Assembly: GCA_022824865.1 (NCBI GenBank)
Contig: JAJDZD010000009.1
Coordinates: forward strand, 1-40,410
Origin: Chloroflexota bacterium
GTDB taxonomy: Bacteria; Chloroflexota; UBA11872
Direction: 5' to 3'
Length of the DNA: 40,410 nt
The notes beneath the pieces were generated by a model that did not search any database, had not been told where the DNA came from, and was given only the letters and a program-made list of their open reading frames with translations. Positions 1-7,196 of this stretch are shown piece after piece. Position 1 is the first letter of the stretch. Every line of letters begins with the position of its first letter. The translations under genes and the position numbers were made by a program.

Positions 1-387
1 GCTGCCATTGGGTACCCTCCGGCCACGCTGGCGACACGCCCTGCCTTGCAGATTCGGGCTCGTAGTTACGGCCCCGGCACCTGTTCGGGCTCTGCGCCAG
101 CGTCAGGGCCGGGACGACCCTGCTCTCTCACGGTCTCCAACGACCCAGGGCAGATCGGTCTGTCCCGGCCCCTGCACTGTCACCCTGGCGAATCCAGAGC
201 TTCGGGAACATACAAGGGCAGAGGGAAGAGGAGTGAGAGTCGGAGTGGGAGGTTGGGGATCGGGCGTGGAAGGAAGGCGAGATCCCCCGCGACAAGCTCA
301 GGGCAGGCTTCGGCAAGCTCACGACGAACGATTGGACAGGCCCTTCGGCAGGCTCAGGACAGGCATTTGGCGGGAGGTGGCGGAGGG
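1..387. other. No convincing gene; repeat-bearing intergenic DNA
   Basis: I see no protein family in any frame here. The stretch holds purine-rich DNA around 211-275 that loosely resembles the repeats at 7791-7894 and 10171-10275, and three short REP-like units between 290 and 360. It lies downstream of the HEPN gene, which ends at 388 on the minus strand. Confidence 0.5.
290..360. repeat. Cluster of REP-like CAAGCTCAGG units
   Basis: Three diverged copies of one short unit are visible: CGACAAGCTCAGGG at 290-303, CTTCGGCAAGCTCA at 308-321, and CCCTTCGGCAGGCTCAGGAC at 341-360. A fourth copy, ACTTCGACAAGCTCAGGG, lies at 1351-1368. Units of this type (CCTGAGCTTGTCGAAG on the other strand) are common as dispersed intergenic repeats in many bacterial genomes. 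I infer a REP-like element; its function is unknown. Confidence 0.6.
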
Positions 388-771
388 CTAGGTCTGGAGG
401 ACGAAGTCGGCGATTTGTCGGGCTTGGCGGATGGCTTCCCGGGCTGCCTGGAGGTCGACCTCTTCAGCGTCTTCGGATGGATAACGGCCGGTCGCACTGT
501 AGGCGTTCAGGATTTCGACGGCCGGAGTGAGGCTCTCAAAGGCCGGGTTCAGGGGCGCGCACAGCTGGATGAGGTAGTCCAGATCGTGCACAAGGCGGAA
601 CGGCACGTCGTGAGCGACCAGGTAGCCCTTCAGGTACTTTTCGGCGCATTGCTGGGCGTGGTAGCAGGCCATAGCCGGCAGTGGGCGGCCCGGGCCGAGG
701 GCGCGACGGGCTAGTTCCAGATCGTCGTCGGCTTTGGCGAACCAGGCCTGCTCAGGCGGCCTGGCGGTCAT
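388..771 (-). CDS. HEPN domain protein (HepT-like toxin of an MNT/HEPN pair)
   Basis: This 127-residue protein is a compact all-alpha HEPN domain. The best signature is CYHAQQCAEKYLKGYL in the first third, the helix typical of the family, followed by PFRLVHDLDYL, where the Arg and His form the usual RNase-like or regulatory pair. The start codon lies inside the end of the upstream nucleotidyltransferase gene (20-bp overlap), so the two are probably translationally coupled. In characterised pairs the HEPN protein is an RNase toxin and the MNT partner neutralises it by nucleotidylation. Other HEPN proteins in this family have no known toxicity, so the toxin role is inferred from the pairing. 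Confidence 0.85.
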   Translation of the reverse strand: MTARPPEQAWFAKADDDLELARRALGPGRPLPAMACYHAQQCAEKYLKGYLVAHDVPFRLVHDLDYLIQLCAPLNPAFESLTPAVEILNAYSATGRYPSEDAEEVDLQAAREAIRQARQIADFVLQT

Positions 772-1150
772 AGAGCACCACGGAGTCTTCCAGCATGCGG
801 CTGAGCGTGGAGTTGGGATTGGGGCGGTAGGCGGCGAACGTCTCGTAGGACCGGATCAGGAGGTCGACCGGGAGGACGAAGCGTTCGGCGATGGCGCGAC
901 GGATGGGGTTGCCGCGGTGGGGCGGGTCGACGCCGGGGCGGAGGACGACCATCAGGTCCAGGTCGCTGTTGTCGTCCTCTTCGCCGCGGGCGACGCTGCC
1001 GAAGAGGATGATTTGCTCGGGCTGGAAGCGCTCGACGATGAGCTGGGTGATGGCCTGGATGGTTTCGCGGTTGAGGGGGTCTTCGACGACGCGCAGCGGT
1101 TCAAGTCCGCCAGTAGGGGTTTCGGAGTCGCCGGGTGCCGGGGCATTCAT
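752..1150 (-). CDS. MNT-type nucleotidyltransferase (antitoxin of the MNT/HEPN pair)
   Basis: The protein carries the minimal nucleotidyltransferase signature ILFGSVARGEEDDNSDLDL: Gly-Ser, then the Asp-x-Asp pair that binds metal and nucleotide. A further acidic position follows in LPVDLLI. The start chosen is ATG at 1150, giving 132 residues beginning MNAPAPGD. An upstream in-frame ATG at 1225 would add 25 residues that do not look like the family. It is first in the minus-strand pair and overlaps the HEPN gene by 20 bp. Known MntA proteins AMPylate or otherwise modify their HEPN partner. I infer the same here, with the catalytic residues apparently intact. Confidence 0.85.
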   Translation of the reverse strand: MNAPAPGDSETPTGGLEPLRVVEDPLNRETIQAITQLIVERFQPEQIILFGSVARGEEDDNSDLDLMVVLRPGVDPPHRGNPIRRAIAERFVLPVDLLIRSYETFAAYRPNPNSTLSRMLEDSVVLYDRQAA

Positions 1151-1697
1151 GGAGGCAAGGATAAGCGCTCCGGGGTGGCGATAGGCGAAGGCGTCTCTTC
1201 GGCAGGATTGGGAGAGTCCCGCCACGGGATAGCGGGAAGTTAGCGAAGAGAAGTGGCAGTGAGACCGGAGAAAGCAAGGACTGCCAGAGTTGGTCGGGTG
1301 CTGAGGGCTGTGTGGTTCGACATAGGCCGCCCACGGACTCTGGCCCGGTCACTTCGACAAGCTCAGGGCCGACTCCCATGAACGGTAGGGAATGGGGCAC
1401 GGAGGGCGGGGGCGAGGCGGGGCCGGGGGTGGGGGGTGCTGGCAATGACGTCAGCGCTGGCAATGCAATCAGTGCATACGTTGCTGCATGGCCGCTTGTC
1501 TGCCACCTGATGGGGTCAAGTAATGGTTCCGAGCGAGCAGTGGAGCCGGCGGGACTCGATATCACGATTCGAAGTTGACGGGGTTGCGGGCTTCCAGTTA
1601 GACCACGGCCCCACCGCTGAAGCATGGGTAGATGCGAGGTCCGCGCCGGGTAGCGCAGATCCGTTCCGGCGCGCAGTCGCATTGCCTAGACTGGTGG
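1151..1697. other. Intergenic region without a recognisable gene
   Basis: About 550 bp upstream of the MNT gene. It contains one REP-like unit (1351-1368) and a G-rich tract at about 1400-1440. Open frames exist in several phases, but none shows a domain, a good ribosome-binding site or family resemblance. Confidence 0.5.
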
Positions 1698-1961
1698 ATG
1701 GAGCCTGCGATTCGCTCGGTGTCCGGCCCTGAGGCGTGGGGGTTCGCCGAGGTCGCTCAACTCATCGGCGTCGTTGCGCTGGTCCTCGTACTGGTCAGCC
1801 TGATCGTCTATGGGTTGCGGTCGGATTCGGACCCACGTCGTGACCCGTATCTTGCTGCGCAGAGGAGGGCCCGGCGCGGTGTGGCGACAGATGACGAGAT
1901 CGAATACTTGGAGCGGTTCAACGTGCCAAGCGGACCCGGCGGCGGCGATGGCTCAGGCTAA
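1698..1961 (+). CDS. Small single-pass membrane protein, unknown function
   Basis: An 87-residue frame beginning MEPAIRSV at 1698. It has one strongly hydrophobic segment (VAQLIGVVALVLVLVSLIVYG, about residues 20-41), then a charged tail with RRARRGVATDDEIEYLERF. The tail loosely recalls SHOCT-like C-terminal helices (basic, then an acidic x-x-E-x-Leu pattern), but I would not assign that domain. There is no strong Shine-Dalgarno sequence before the ATG. It precedes the broken XRE antitoxin by 29 bp. Whether it is expressed is uncertain. Confidence 0.45.
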   Translation: MEPAIRSVSGPEAWGFAEVAQLIGVVALVLVLVSLIVYGLRSDSDPRRDPYLAAQRRARRGVATDDEIEYLERFNVPSGPGGGDGSG

Positions 1962-1990
1962 CCGCGCATCGTCGCGCGACAATTGATCAA

Positions 1991-2206
1991 ATGAGTGGAC
2001 GCCATCCGTTCAGCGAACTGACCAGGGACTTCACGCCGGAGCGACGTCGGCGCGTGGACGAGGTGAAGCGGGAGTTGCTGGCCGAAATGCCACTACATGA
2101 GCTTCGCGAGGCACCGGCGCTTACGCCGTGGAGACCATTGCGTAATCCTGGCTTGGTTGCCCGGAAGACCCCTCATCCCAACTCTCTCCCCGAGGAGAGG
2201 GATTAA
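1991..2206 (+). pseudogene. Truncated XRE/HigA-like antitoxin, cut by a dispersed repeat
   Basis: Residues 1-44 (HPFSELTRDFTPERRRRVD then ELLAEMPLHELREA) match the conserved N-terminal extension and first helix of HigA-like XRE antitoxins. In that family this stretch leads into the helix-turn-helix. Here the homology stops at about 2125, and the frame runs into a sequence (GCGTAA..CTTGGTTGCCCGGAAG) that recurs downstream of the DegT gene, ending at a stop in the repeat. The DNA-binding domain is therefore gone. No toxin gene is visible upstream. I infer a remnant produced by repeat insertion or recombination. Confidence 0.65.
2138..2178 (+). repeat. Dispersed repeat, copy A
   Basis: The sequence GCGTAATCC then TGGCTTGGTTGCCCGGAAG and ACCCCTCAT recurs at 10138-10173 with only a few differences. 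This copy interrupts an antitoxin gene; the other supplies the stop codon of the DegT gene. The downstream 104-bp portion seen at 10171-10275 is not present here, where the sequence continues as CCCAACTCTCTCCCCGAGGAGAG. Confidence 0.7.
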
Positions 2207-2447
2207 CGCGGGCGGCCGCACGATTTAAGACTACGTGGGTTCTGCAAGAGTCTCGACTGGGAGAAGGAGCAGTAAGCGCCCCAGCTTCGAGGACAAGGGA
2301 GCGCGATGCGAAAGTCTCCCAATGGGGTAACGGCTCAATTTGGCTTTTGCTATTTCCACCCTCGTCGGAGGCCCCGAAATGCACCGTGACCCGTTCACCG
2401 CATGGCCGACGCCAAGCAGCATATTGGTCGTGGCCAACCGCTTACCG

Positions 2448-2696
2448 CTAAAGTCCCTCCCGCTTCCACCGCTCCCGCACCAAGAGCCACGCCCCTGCGA
2501 CGGCCACGAGGTCCAGCACGAGGAACTCTCGCACCGTCGCGCCGGTCAGCACGGCAAACACACCTGTTGCCACCGCCACACCGTGCAACCAAGTCCAGTC
2601 GCCGCGCTTCCACAGCGCGACGCCAAAGACAGGCACCGCATGGGCAATTGCAATGAGCCAAACCGTCACTAGCGTTCGCCTGCACCTGCCGCCCAC
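2448..2696 (-). CDS. Possible small membrane protein (three hydrophobic segments)
   Basis: An 82-residue minus-strand frame with three hydrophobic stretches: VTVWLIAIAHAVPVFGVAL, GVAVATGVFAVLTGATV and FLVLDLVAVAGAWLLV. It is followed by a basic C-terminus (RERWKREGL). I do not recognise a family. The residue pattern looks like a genuine membrane protein rather than a shadow frame, since no competing gene lies on the plus strand. A perfect 10-bp inverted repeat sits immediately upstream of the start (2698-2719). Confidence 0.4.
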   Translation of the reverse strand: MGGRCRRTLVTVWLIAIAHAVPVFGVALWKRGDWTWLHGVAVATGVFAVLTGATVREFLVLDLVAVAGAWLLVRERWKREGL

Positions 2697-2697
2697 A

Positions 2698-2719
2698 TTC
2701 TATGCGCTGGCGCATAGAA
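2698..2719. promoter_or_regulatory. Perfect 10-bp dyad, possible operator
   Basis: TTCTATGCGC at 2698-2707 and GCGCATAGAA at 2710-2719 are perfect inverted repeats separated by TG. The 2-nt gap makes an RNA hairpin unlikely and fits a protein-binding dyad better. It directly precedes the minus-strand membrane ORF. The binding protein is unknown. Confidence 0.4.
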
Positions 2720-3015
2720 CAGGGAATCGGCTCTCGCCACGGTAGTGCCTCACTCAGACTTTCTTCTCTCCTTGGGTGCCTTCAGTGGTCCGACGGTTGT
2801 AGTCACCTATGCTGGCCACGACCACCTCAGACCACGCCATAGCCATCATGTATACCGCTCGAGAATCAAATTGAGCCACTATCCCCAATGGCGTATTCTA
2901 AACCCAGCGACAATAGAGAATGCTCGGAAAGCCAGTTTCGACCGATTGCGCTGAGGAGTCTCATAGCTCGACTGCGTTGCCGAGGTCGTTGGCAAGTTAA
3001 AGGAGGTTCCAAACG

Positions 3016-4089
3016 ATGGCCGAGGCTAAGAGTCTGCTAAGTTTGATCGCACGGGGCTATGCCGCGGGGCGTGAGGACGCGGCTACGGAGGCGCTGTGTT
3101 TCATCCTGTCCCGCTCGGATTCAGCCAGAGACGAGTTTGCCAAGTTTCTTGGGGACGACGGCAAGCCGCTGCCCATCGCTCGCTTTAGCACACAGCAACG
3201 GGTGAATGGTGCGTATCCTGACATGGCCTGCTTCGACGATGACGGCAACCACGTGGCATTTGTCGAGTCCAAATTCTGGGCGTCGCTCACCCGCCGCCAA
3301 CCCGTTGACTATTGGGAAGCTCTACCGGACGACCGACCGGCCGCGCTGCTATTCCTGGCACCGGCATCCCGCGTTGCTCGTACTGGCGACGGCTGGTTGC
3401 GAGCCGAGCTGGTAGAACGGTTACGCCTTGCCGGCCACGACCTGACCCCTGCCGAGTGGCAAGAGCGGGAGGACTTGGTAACGGCAATGTCCAACGACGG
3501 GCAACGCCGCCTGATGCTAAGCAGTTGGGACGCGCTGCTCGACAGGCTGGCGGAGCGGACCGATAAGAATGGAGACTCTCGGGCACGCTTCGAAGTCACC
3601 GAACTGCGGGGGCTTGCCTGCGATGCAATTAGGGATGACAACCCTGTAGTAGACGCCAATCTGAAGCAGTTGATTGCCGAAGCGGTCGCGCAAGTAAAGG
3701 ACTCGGGTTGGGCCAACACCGACGGATTGACTGTGGGAGGATCAGCAGGTGATCACTACGTACGGTTCTTTCGTTTAGGCGGGAGAACAACTGGCCTTCG
3801 AATCGACTACAAAGCCGTGAAGCAAACGGGCAAACCGCTATGGCTTTGGTTCTGGCATACCAGAGATCGCCGCAATGCAGTGGGTCTGAATGAAGTCCGC
3901 GATAAGTTGGGTGCATTGGCCGAGCCGGGATTGGAATGGCTTCCCAAGGATATCTGTGTGCCCATCGACTTGCCAGTGGGTGCCGGCCGTGAGGCACGCT
4001 TAGACGCCCTAGTCGCCGAGTTGAAACGTGTCGCTAAGATCATCGATCCTTATGTTCCAACCTATCATCGTGAACCACCGACCGGATAA
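3016..4089 (+). CDS. PD-(D/E)XK nuclease superfamily-like protein
   Basis: This 357-residue protein has a good start: AGGAGG at 3001-3006, nine bases before the ATG. Its N-terminal third contains the arrangement YPDMACFDDDGNHVAFVESK. The Asp in PDM, a strand, then E-S-K fit the core D...E-x-K metal-binding motif of PD-(D/E)XK nucleases. A Glu/Asp-rich N-terminal helix (REDAATEALCFIL) resembles the helix that often precedes that core. The C-terminal half has no recognised domain. The next gene, an EEP-type phosphodiesterase, starts 2 bp after its stop, so the two are almost certainly co-transcribed. Substrate is unknown. I infer DNA cleavage, possibly defence. Confidence is moderate for the fold and low for the role. 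Confidence 0.65.
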   Translation: MAEAKSLLSLIARGYAAGREDAATEALCFILSRSDSARDEFAKFLGDDGKPLPIARFSTQQRVNGAYPDMACFDDDGNHVAFVESKFWASLTRRQPVDYWEALPDDRPAALLFLAPASRVARTGDGWLRAELVERLRLAGHDLTPAEWQEREDLVTAMSNDGQRRLMLSSWDALLDRLAERTDKNGDSRARFEVTELRGLACDAIRDDNPVVDANLKQLIAEAVAQVKDSGWANTDGLTVGGSAGDHYVRFFRLGGRTTGLRIDYKAVKQTGKPLWLWFWHTRDRRNAVGLNEVRDKLGALAEPGLEWLPKDICVPIDLPVGAGREARLDALVAELKRVAKIIDPYVPTYHREPPTG

Positions 4090-4091
4090 CT

Positions 4092-4820
4092 GTGTCTCTG
4101 AGGATAGTCAATTGGAATGTTCGGTTTGCTACGCCGAGGTCGTGGCGCACGCCTGAAATCCTGGGTCGTATTGATCGATATGACCCGGAGATTGTTTGTC
4201 TCACCGAGACGCATGACAGGCTGTTTGCTCAGGGTGGACACGCGATTTGCTCGCGGGCGGACTATGGATACGAGCTACAGAAGAACCGGCGTAAGGTTTT
4301 GCTCTGGTCAAGGGAACCGTGGGAGCAGGTCGATGATCTGGGGATTGGCTCGATGCCGCCGGGGCGATTCGTGTCGGGCGTTACGCAGACTTCGGTGGGC
4401 GAGGTGGCGGTGATTGGGATTTGCATTCCGTGGTTTGGATCGCGGACCGAGGTTCGCCGGGGGGCGGAGCGCAGAGGGCGGTGGGAGGACCATGAGGAGT
4501 ATCTGGGCGGGCTTTCCGAAGTGCTCAAACGGGTGGACGCTAAGCGCCTGATCGTGCTGGGGGATTTCAACCAGAGAATTGGTCAGGGCAGCCGGGCGCC
4601 TCGGGCGCTTCGGCTGGCGCTTCAGGAGGCCTTCAGCCCGAACCTGCGGATCGTGACGGCGGATCTTGCCTTGCTGGGACGGAAGAGCATCGATCACATT
4701 GCCTTGAGTGCGGATTGGGCGGTCGACTCCGTGGATGCGATCAGCAACTTCCACGAGGGGAGGAAGCTCTCGGACCATTTCGGCGTCGCTGCCGGCGTGT
4801 CAGTCCGGCCTGTCCGGTAG
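4092..4820 (+). CDS. Endonuclease/exonuclease/phosphatase (EEP) family protein
   Basis: The 242-residue protein shows the whole EEP signature in order: NWNVR near the start (catalytic Asn), CLTETH (metal-binding Glu), VLGDFNQR (Asp and Asn), SIDHIAL (Asp, His) and LSDHFGV (Asp-His) near the C-terminus. The start is GTG at 4092, two bases after the stop of the PD-(D/E)XK-like gene. There is no signal peptide, so it is probably cytoplasmic. The family includes AP endonucleases, DNases and lipid or nucleotide phosphodiesterases; the sequence alone does not say which. Coupling to a second nuclease-like gene suggests nucleic acid as substrate. All expected catalytic residues are present. Confidence 0.85.
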   Translation: MSLRIVNWNVRFATPRSWRTPEILGRIDRYDPEIVCLTETHDRLFAQGGHAICSRADYGYELQKNRRKVLLWSREPWEQVDDLGIGSMPPGRFVSGVTQTSVGEVAVIGICIPWFGSRTEVRRGAERRGRWEDHEEYLGGLSEVLKRVDAKRLIVLGDFNQRIGQGSRAPRALRLALQEAFSPNLRIVTADLALLGRKSIDHIALSADWAVDSVDAISNFHEGRKLSDHFGVAAGVSVRPVR

Positions 4821-4856
4821 CGTTGGGTTTGATCCAGGGTGCCGTAGAAGACGTCA

Positions 4857-5445
4857 GGATCATCGGTAGTGGGTCATTTTGCCCCTAAGCCGTAGACGTG
4901 GCTGCCGCTGTCCTTGGCGGATTCCTCGAACGCCTCCATGAGTTCGGCCACGTCGGTCATCGTCCAGGGGCGCGTCGCCAAGCCAACCGCAAGGGCGGGG
5001 AAGCGCGCGCCAAGGCGCTGACGCCGACAAGCTGCTCACGGATCGCCCGCGCCGCGGCGAACGAACGGTGGGCGGCCGCGCGGTGCTGGTTGGCGCGCCG
5101 CTGGGCGCGGGCACTCTTTCCGCTGTGCCGTACGCCGTCCTGTTCTTGATAGGTCTGCGTCCGCTGCGGCGTCTTGCCCTCGGTGAGGAGGTGGCACCGC
5201 TGGCAGAGGCAGACGCGACTAGCCTGGTCAGCGGGCGCGCTGCCGGCCGGCGGAGAGACTAGGTGGTGTGCGTGCAGGAAGCGCCGGATTTTGGGCGTAT
5301 GGCCGCAGTCCTCGCACGTGTGGTTGCAATCTGCTTACGCTTGGCGACCGCCCGCTAGACCTCGAGACGGTCGCGCCAGTTGGGGTCCACCATCTCCGCG
5401 CGAGTTAATCGCGCCGGAGGCAAAATGACCCACCACCGGATCATC
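4857..5445. mobile_element. 573-bp non-autonomous element with 19-bp TIRs and 8-bp TSD
   Basis: GGTAGTGGGTCATTTTGCC at 4865-4883 and GGCAAAATGACCCACCACC at 5419-5437 are terminal inverted repeats matching at 18 of 19 positions. Directly outside them sits a perfect 8-bp direct repeat, GGATCATC, at 4857-4864 and 5438-5445, which reads as a target-site duplication. The interior has no transposase, only a decayed HNH nuclease gene on the minus strand. GG-starting termini with 8-bp duplications occur in several IS families (for example IS6, ISL3, IS1595), so I do not assign one. It lies between the EEP gene and the membrane HNH gene. Confidence 0.85.
4874..5393 (-). pseudogene. Decayed HNH endonuclease gene inside the TIR element
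   Basis: Reading down from ATG at 5393 gives MVDPNWRDRLEV, then an in-frame amber stop (5355-5357). After a frame change the sequence continues DCNHTCEDCGHTPKIRRFLH, then AHHL, then VCLCQRCHLL: a Cys-x2-Cys, a His-His and a Cys-x2-Cys-His set typical of zinc-stabilised HNH nucleases. A second frame change near 4990 leads to MTDVAELMEAFEESAKDSGS and a stop at 4874-4876 inside the left terminal repeat. At least one stop and two frame changes are needed, so it is a pseudogene. It may be a passenger of the element or a remnant of its mobility gene. Confidence 0.6.
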
Positions 5446-5467
5446 GGGAAGTGGGTCGGTCCGTCAT

Positions 5468-6022
5468 ATGGGTTGCTTTCTGCCCATCGCCGCTGGCGTC
5501 ACGTTCTTCATCGCAGTCTATGTGTGGAACCTGCCGGCTGACGGCACAACCGTGGTCGTCTGGACGTGTGCGTGGATCGTGGTCGCATGGTTCTACTGGC
5601 TCATCACGCGTGAACCGAACAAGCCCCACCAGCCGCCGTCCACGACGACACATCCAGCGCCCCCTCGAACACCCGCGAAGCCAAAGCCAAGTCCCCCACC
5701 GGCACCTGCTAGGCCAAGGCCTCGCCCTCGCCAGCCCGTGCCCCGAGATCGTGGCATCCGGGTGCATTGGGCGAGCCTCCTGCTGAGGGACGACAGTAAG
5801 TGCGGGATCTGCGGCAAGAGTGTCCAAGGGATCGATCCCTCGGACATCCAGATTGACCACATTCGCCCGCGGAGTCGCGGGGGATCAAACAACATCACGA
5901 ACCTGCAACTCGCGCACCGCAGCTGCAATGCGAGGAAAGGTGACCGTGCACGGGGATGGCGTCACGCGAGCCTGCCGCCGTTGCTGAGTGAAGAGGAGCC
6001 GATCGGACGGCACGATGCCTGA
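5468..6022 (+). CDS. Membrane-anchored HNH endonuclease
   Basis: This 184-residue protein has three parts. Two hydrophobic segments (about residues 4-22, FLPIAAGVTFFIAVYVWNL, and 27-46, TTVVVWTCAWIVVAWFYWLI) form a hairpin anchor. A Pro-rich basic linker covers about residues 50-95. The C-terminal HNH domain has CGICGK near 112-117, IDHIRPRSRGG with the catalytic His near 131, then NNITNLQL, and AHRSCNARKGDR. All HNH residues are intact. It begins 23 bp after the target duplication of the inserted element, so the element may have displaced or replaced its promoter. The anchor would place the nuclease on the inner face of the membrane, an unusual setting that could fit cleavage of incoming DNA (inference). 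Confidence 0.8.
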   Translation: MGCFLPIAAGVTFFIAVYVWNLPADGTTVVVWTCAWIVVAWFYWLITREPNKPHQPPSTTTHPAPPRTPAKPKPSPPPAPARPRPRPRQPVPRDRGIRVHWASLLLRDDSKCGICGKSVQGIDPSDIQIDHIRPRSRGGSNNITNLQLAHRSCNARKGDRARGWRHASLPPLLSEEEPIGRHDA

Positions 6023-6203
6023 GTACATCGGCCAGGCCGTGATGGTGGCGTTCTTCGTGTGGCTGACCGTGGGCTGGCTGCGCGCCCGAGCCGCCCGTAA
6101 AGCCCGTGACGCTGAATGGACCGCCGACCGCGGCGCGCGTCGGTCGTCCACCCGCCGCCGGACGCACCTCAAGCGCGACGTGGAAGGTGGCGATGGGCTG
6201 TAA
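6015..6203 (+). CDS. Small membrane protein overlapping the HNH gene
   Basis: A 62-residue frame starting MPEYIGQAVMVAFFVWL. One transmembrane segment (about residues 5-22) is followed by a strongly basic tail (RARAARKARD, then RRSSTRRRTHLKRD). Its ATG lies 8 bp inside the end of the membrane HNH gene, which favours translational coupling. It ends 6 bp before the next EEP gene. I recognise no family. The basic tail could contact nucleic acid or phospholipid; this is speculation. Confidence 0.5.
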   Translation: MPEYIGQAVMVAFFVWLTVGWLRARAARKARDAEWTADRGARRSSTRRRTHLKRDVEGGDGL

Positions 6204-6209
6204 CTCGAA

Positions 6210-7124
6210 ATGTCCCACTATCGATCATCGGAGGAAGACTTGGGCGTAACGGTTGTGAGTTGGAATATCGCCACGAAGAGAGAGCCGTGGCGGGAACTGG
6301 TAGCGATGGACGCCGACGTGGCGCTCTTGCAGGAGGCCAGGCGGCCGCCAGCGGAGATTGCGGATCGTCTTGAGATTGGGCCAGAGGAGTCGTGGGACTC
6401 GCATTCGTGGAACTCCGAATGGTGGCGCGAGCGGGGCTGGCCGGCACTCTATGACCGCTGGCCGATGGTGGTGCGGCTCTCGGATCGAGTCGATGTCGAG
6501 TGGTTCACGCAGGTCAGCCCGGACGGCTGGCCTACGGAGAACGAGATCTCCGTCAGCGGCATTGGGACGATAACGGCGGCACGCGTGACGCCAAAGGACG
6601 GCTCGACTGAGCCGTTCATCGTCGCCTCCATGTATGGCCGCTGGGTCGGGCCGCACCCAAGCATTCAGGCGTCCTGGCAGATCTATGCCGACGCTTCGGT
6701 CCACCGCATCATCTCGGACCTCTCGGTCTTCATCGGACACGCGAATTCACGGACGCATCGGATCCTCGCCGCCGGGGACCTCAACATCACCTACGGCTAT
6801 GGTCATGGCAGCGGGCCGTACTGGGATCGGCGCTACGAGACCGTGTTTGAGCGGATGGAATCCATAGGCCTTGAATTCCTGGGGCCGCAGCTGCCGAATG
6901 GGCGGCAGGCGGAGACGCTGGCGACGGGCGAACCCAAGGACTCCGAGAACGTCGTCACCTATCACCTCCCGAATAGGACCCCGGCGACGGCGAGCAACAA
7001 TCAGTTCGACTTTGCTTTTGCGTCGCGCGGCTTCCACGAAGGCATTGAGGTCCGAGCGATGAATGGGGTGGACGAGTGGGGGTCAAGCGATCATTGCCGG
7101 CTGTTCATTGAGGTCGCGAAGTAG
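6210..7124 (+). CDS. Second EEP family phosphodiesterase/nuclease
   Basis: This 304-residue protein is again of the endonuclease/exonuclease/phosphatase fold: VVSWNIATKRE near the N-terminus, VALLQEAR with the metal Glu, ILAAGDLNITYGYG with Asp-x-Asn, QFDFAFASRG and GSSDHCRLFIEV at the C-terminus. It is longer than the EEP protein at 4092 and only motif-level similar, so it is not a recent duplicate. No signal peptide is seen. It follows the small membrane ORF by 6 bp and probably belongs to the same transcript as the membrane HNH gene. The substrate is not readable from the sequence. Nucleic acid is the likeliest given two nucleases nearby. Confidence 0.82.
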   Translation: MSHYRSSEEDLGVTVVSWNIATKREPWRELVAMDADVALLQEARRPPAEIADRLEIGPEESWDSHSWNSEWWRERGWPALYDRWPMVVRLSDRVDVEWFTQVSPDGWPTENEISVSGIGTITAARVTPKDGSTEPFIVASMYGRWVGPHPSIQASWQIYADASVHRIISDLSVFIGHANSRTHRILAAGDLNITYGYGHGSGPYWDRRYETVFERMESIGLEFLGPQLPNGRQAETLATGEPKDSENVVTYHLPNRTPATASNNQFDFAFASRGFHEGIEVRAMNGVDEWGSSDHCRLFIEVAK

Positions 7125-7196
7125 CTCTGCAGTTGTTTTCTCACGAGTTGCTGTTCCACCGCATCGGATTGCGAGCGCGTTGACACCGATTATTCC

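Noticed and set aside
46..714. Long plus-strand frame of 222 codons
   Set aside because: It lies antisense to the HEPN gene, with no domain; a shadow of GC-rich third positions.
734..1243. Plus-strand frame antisense to the nucleotidyltransferase
   Set aside because: The minus strand carries the GSVARG..SDLDL motif; this frame has no family resemblance.
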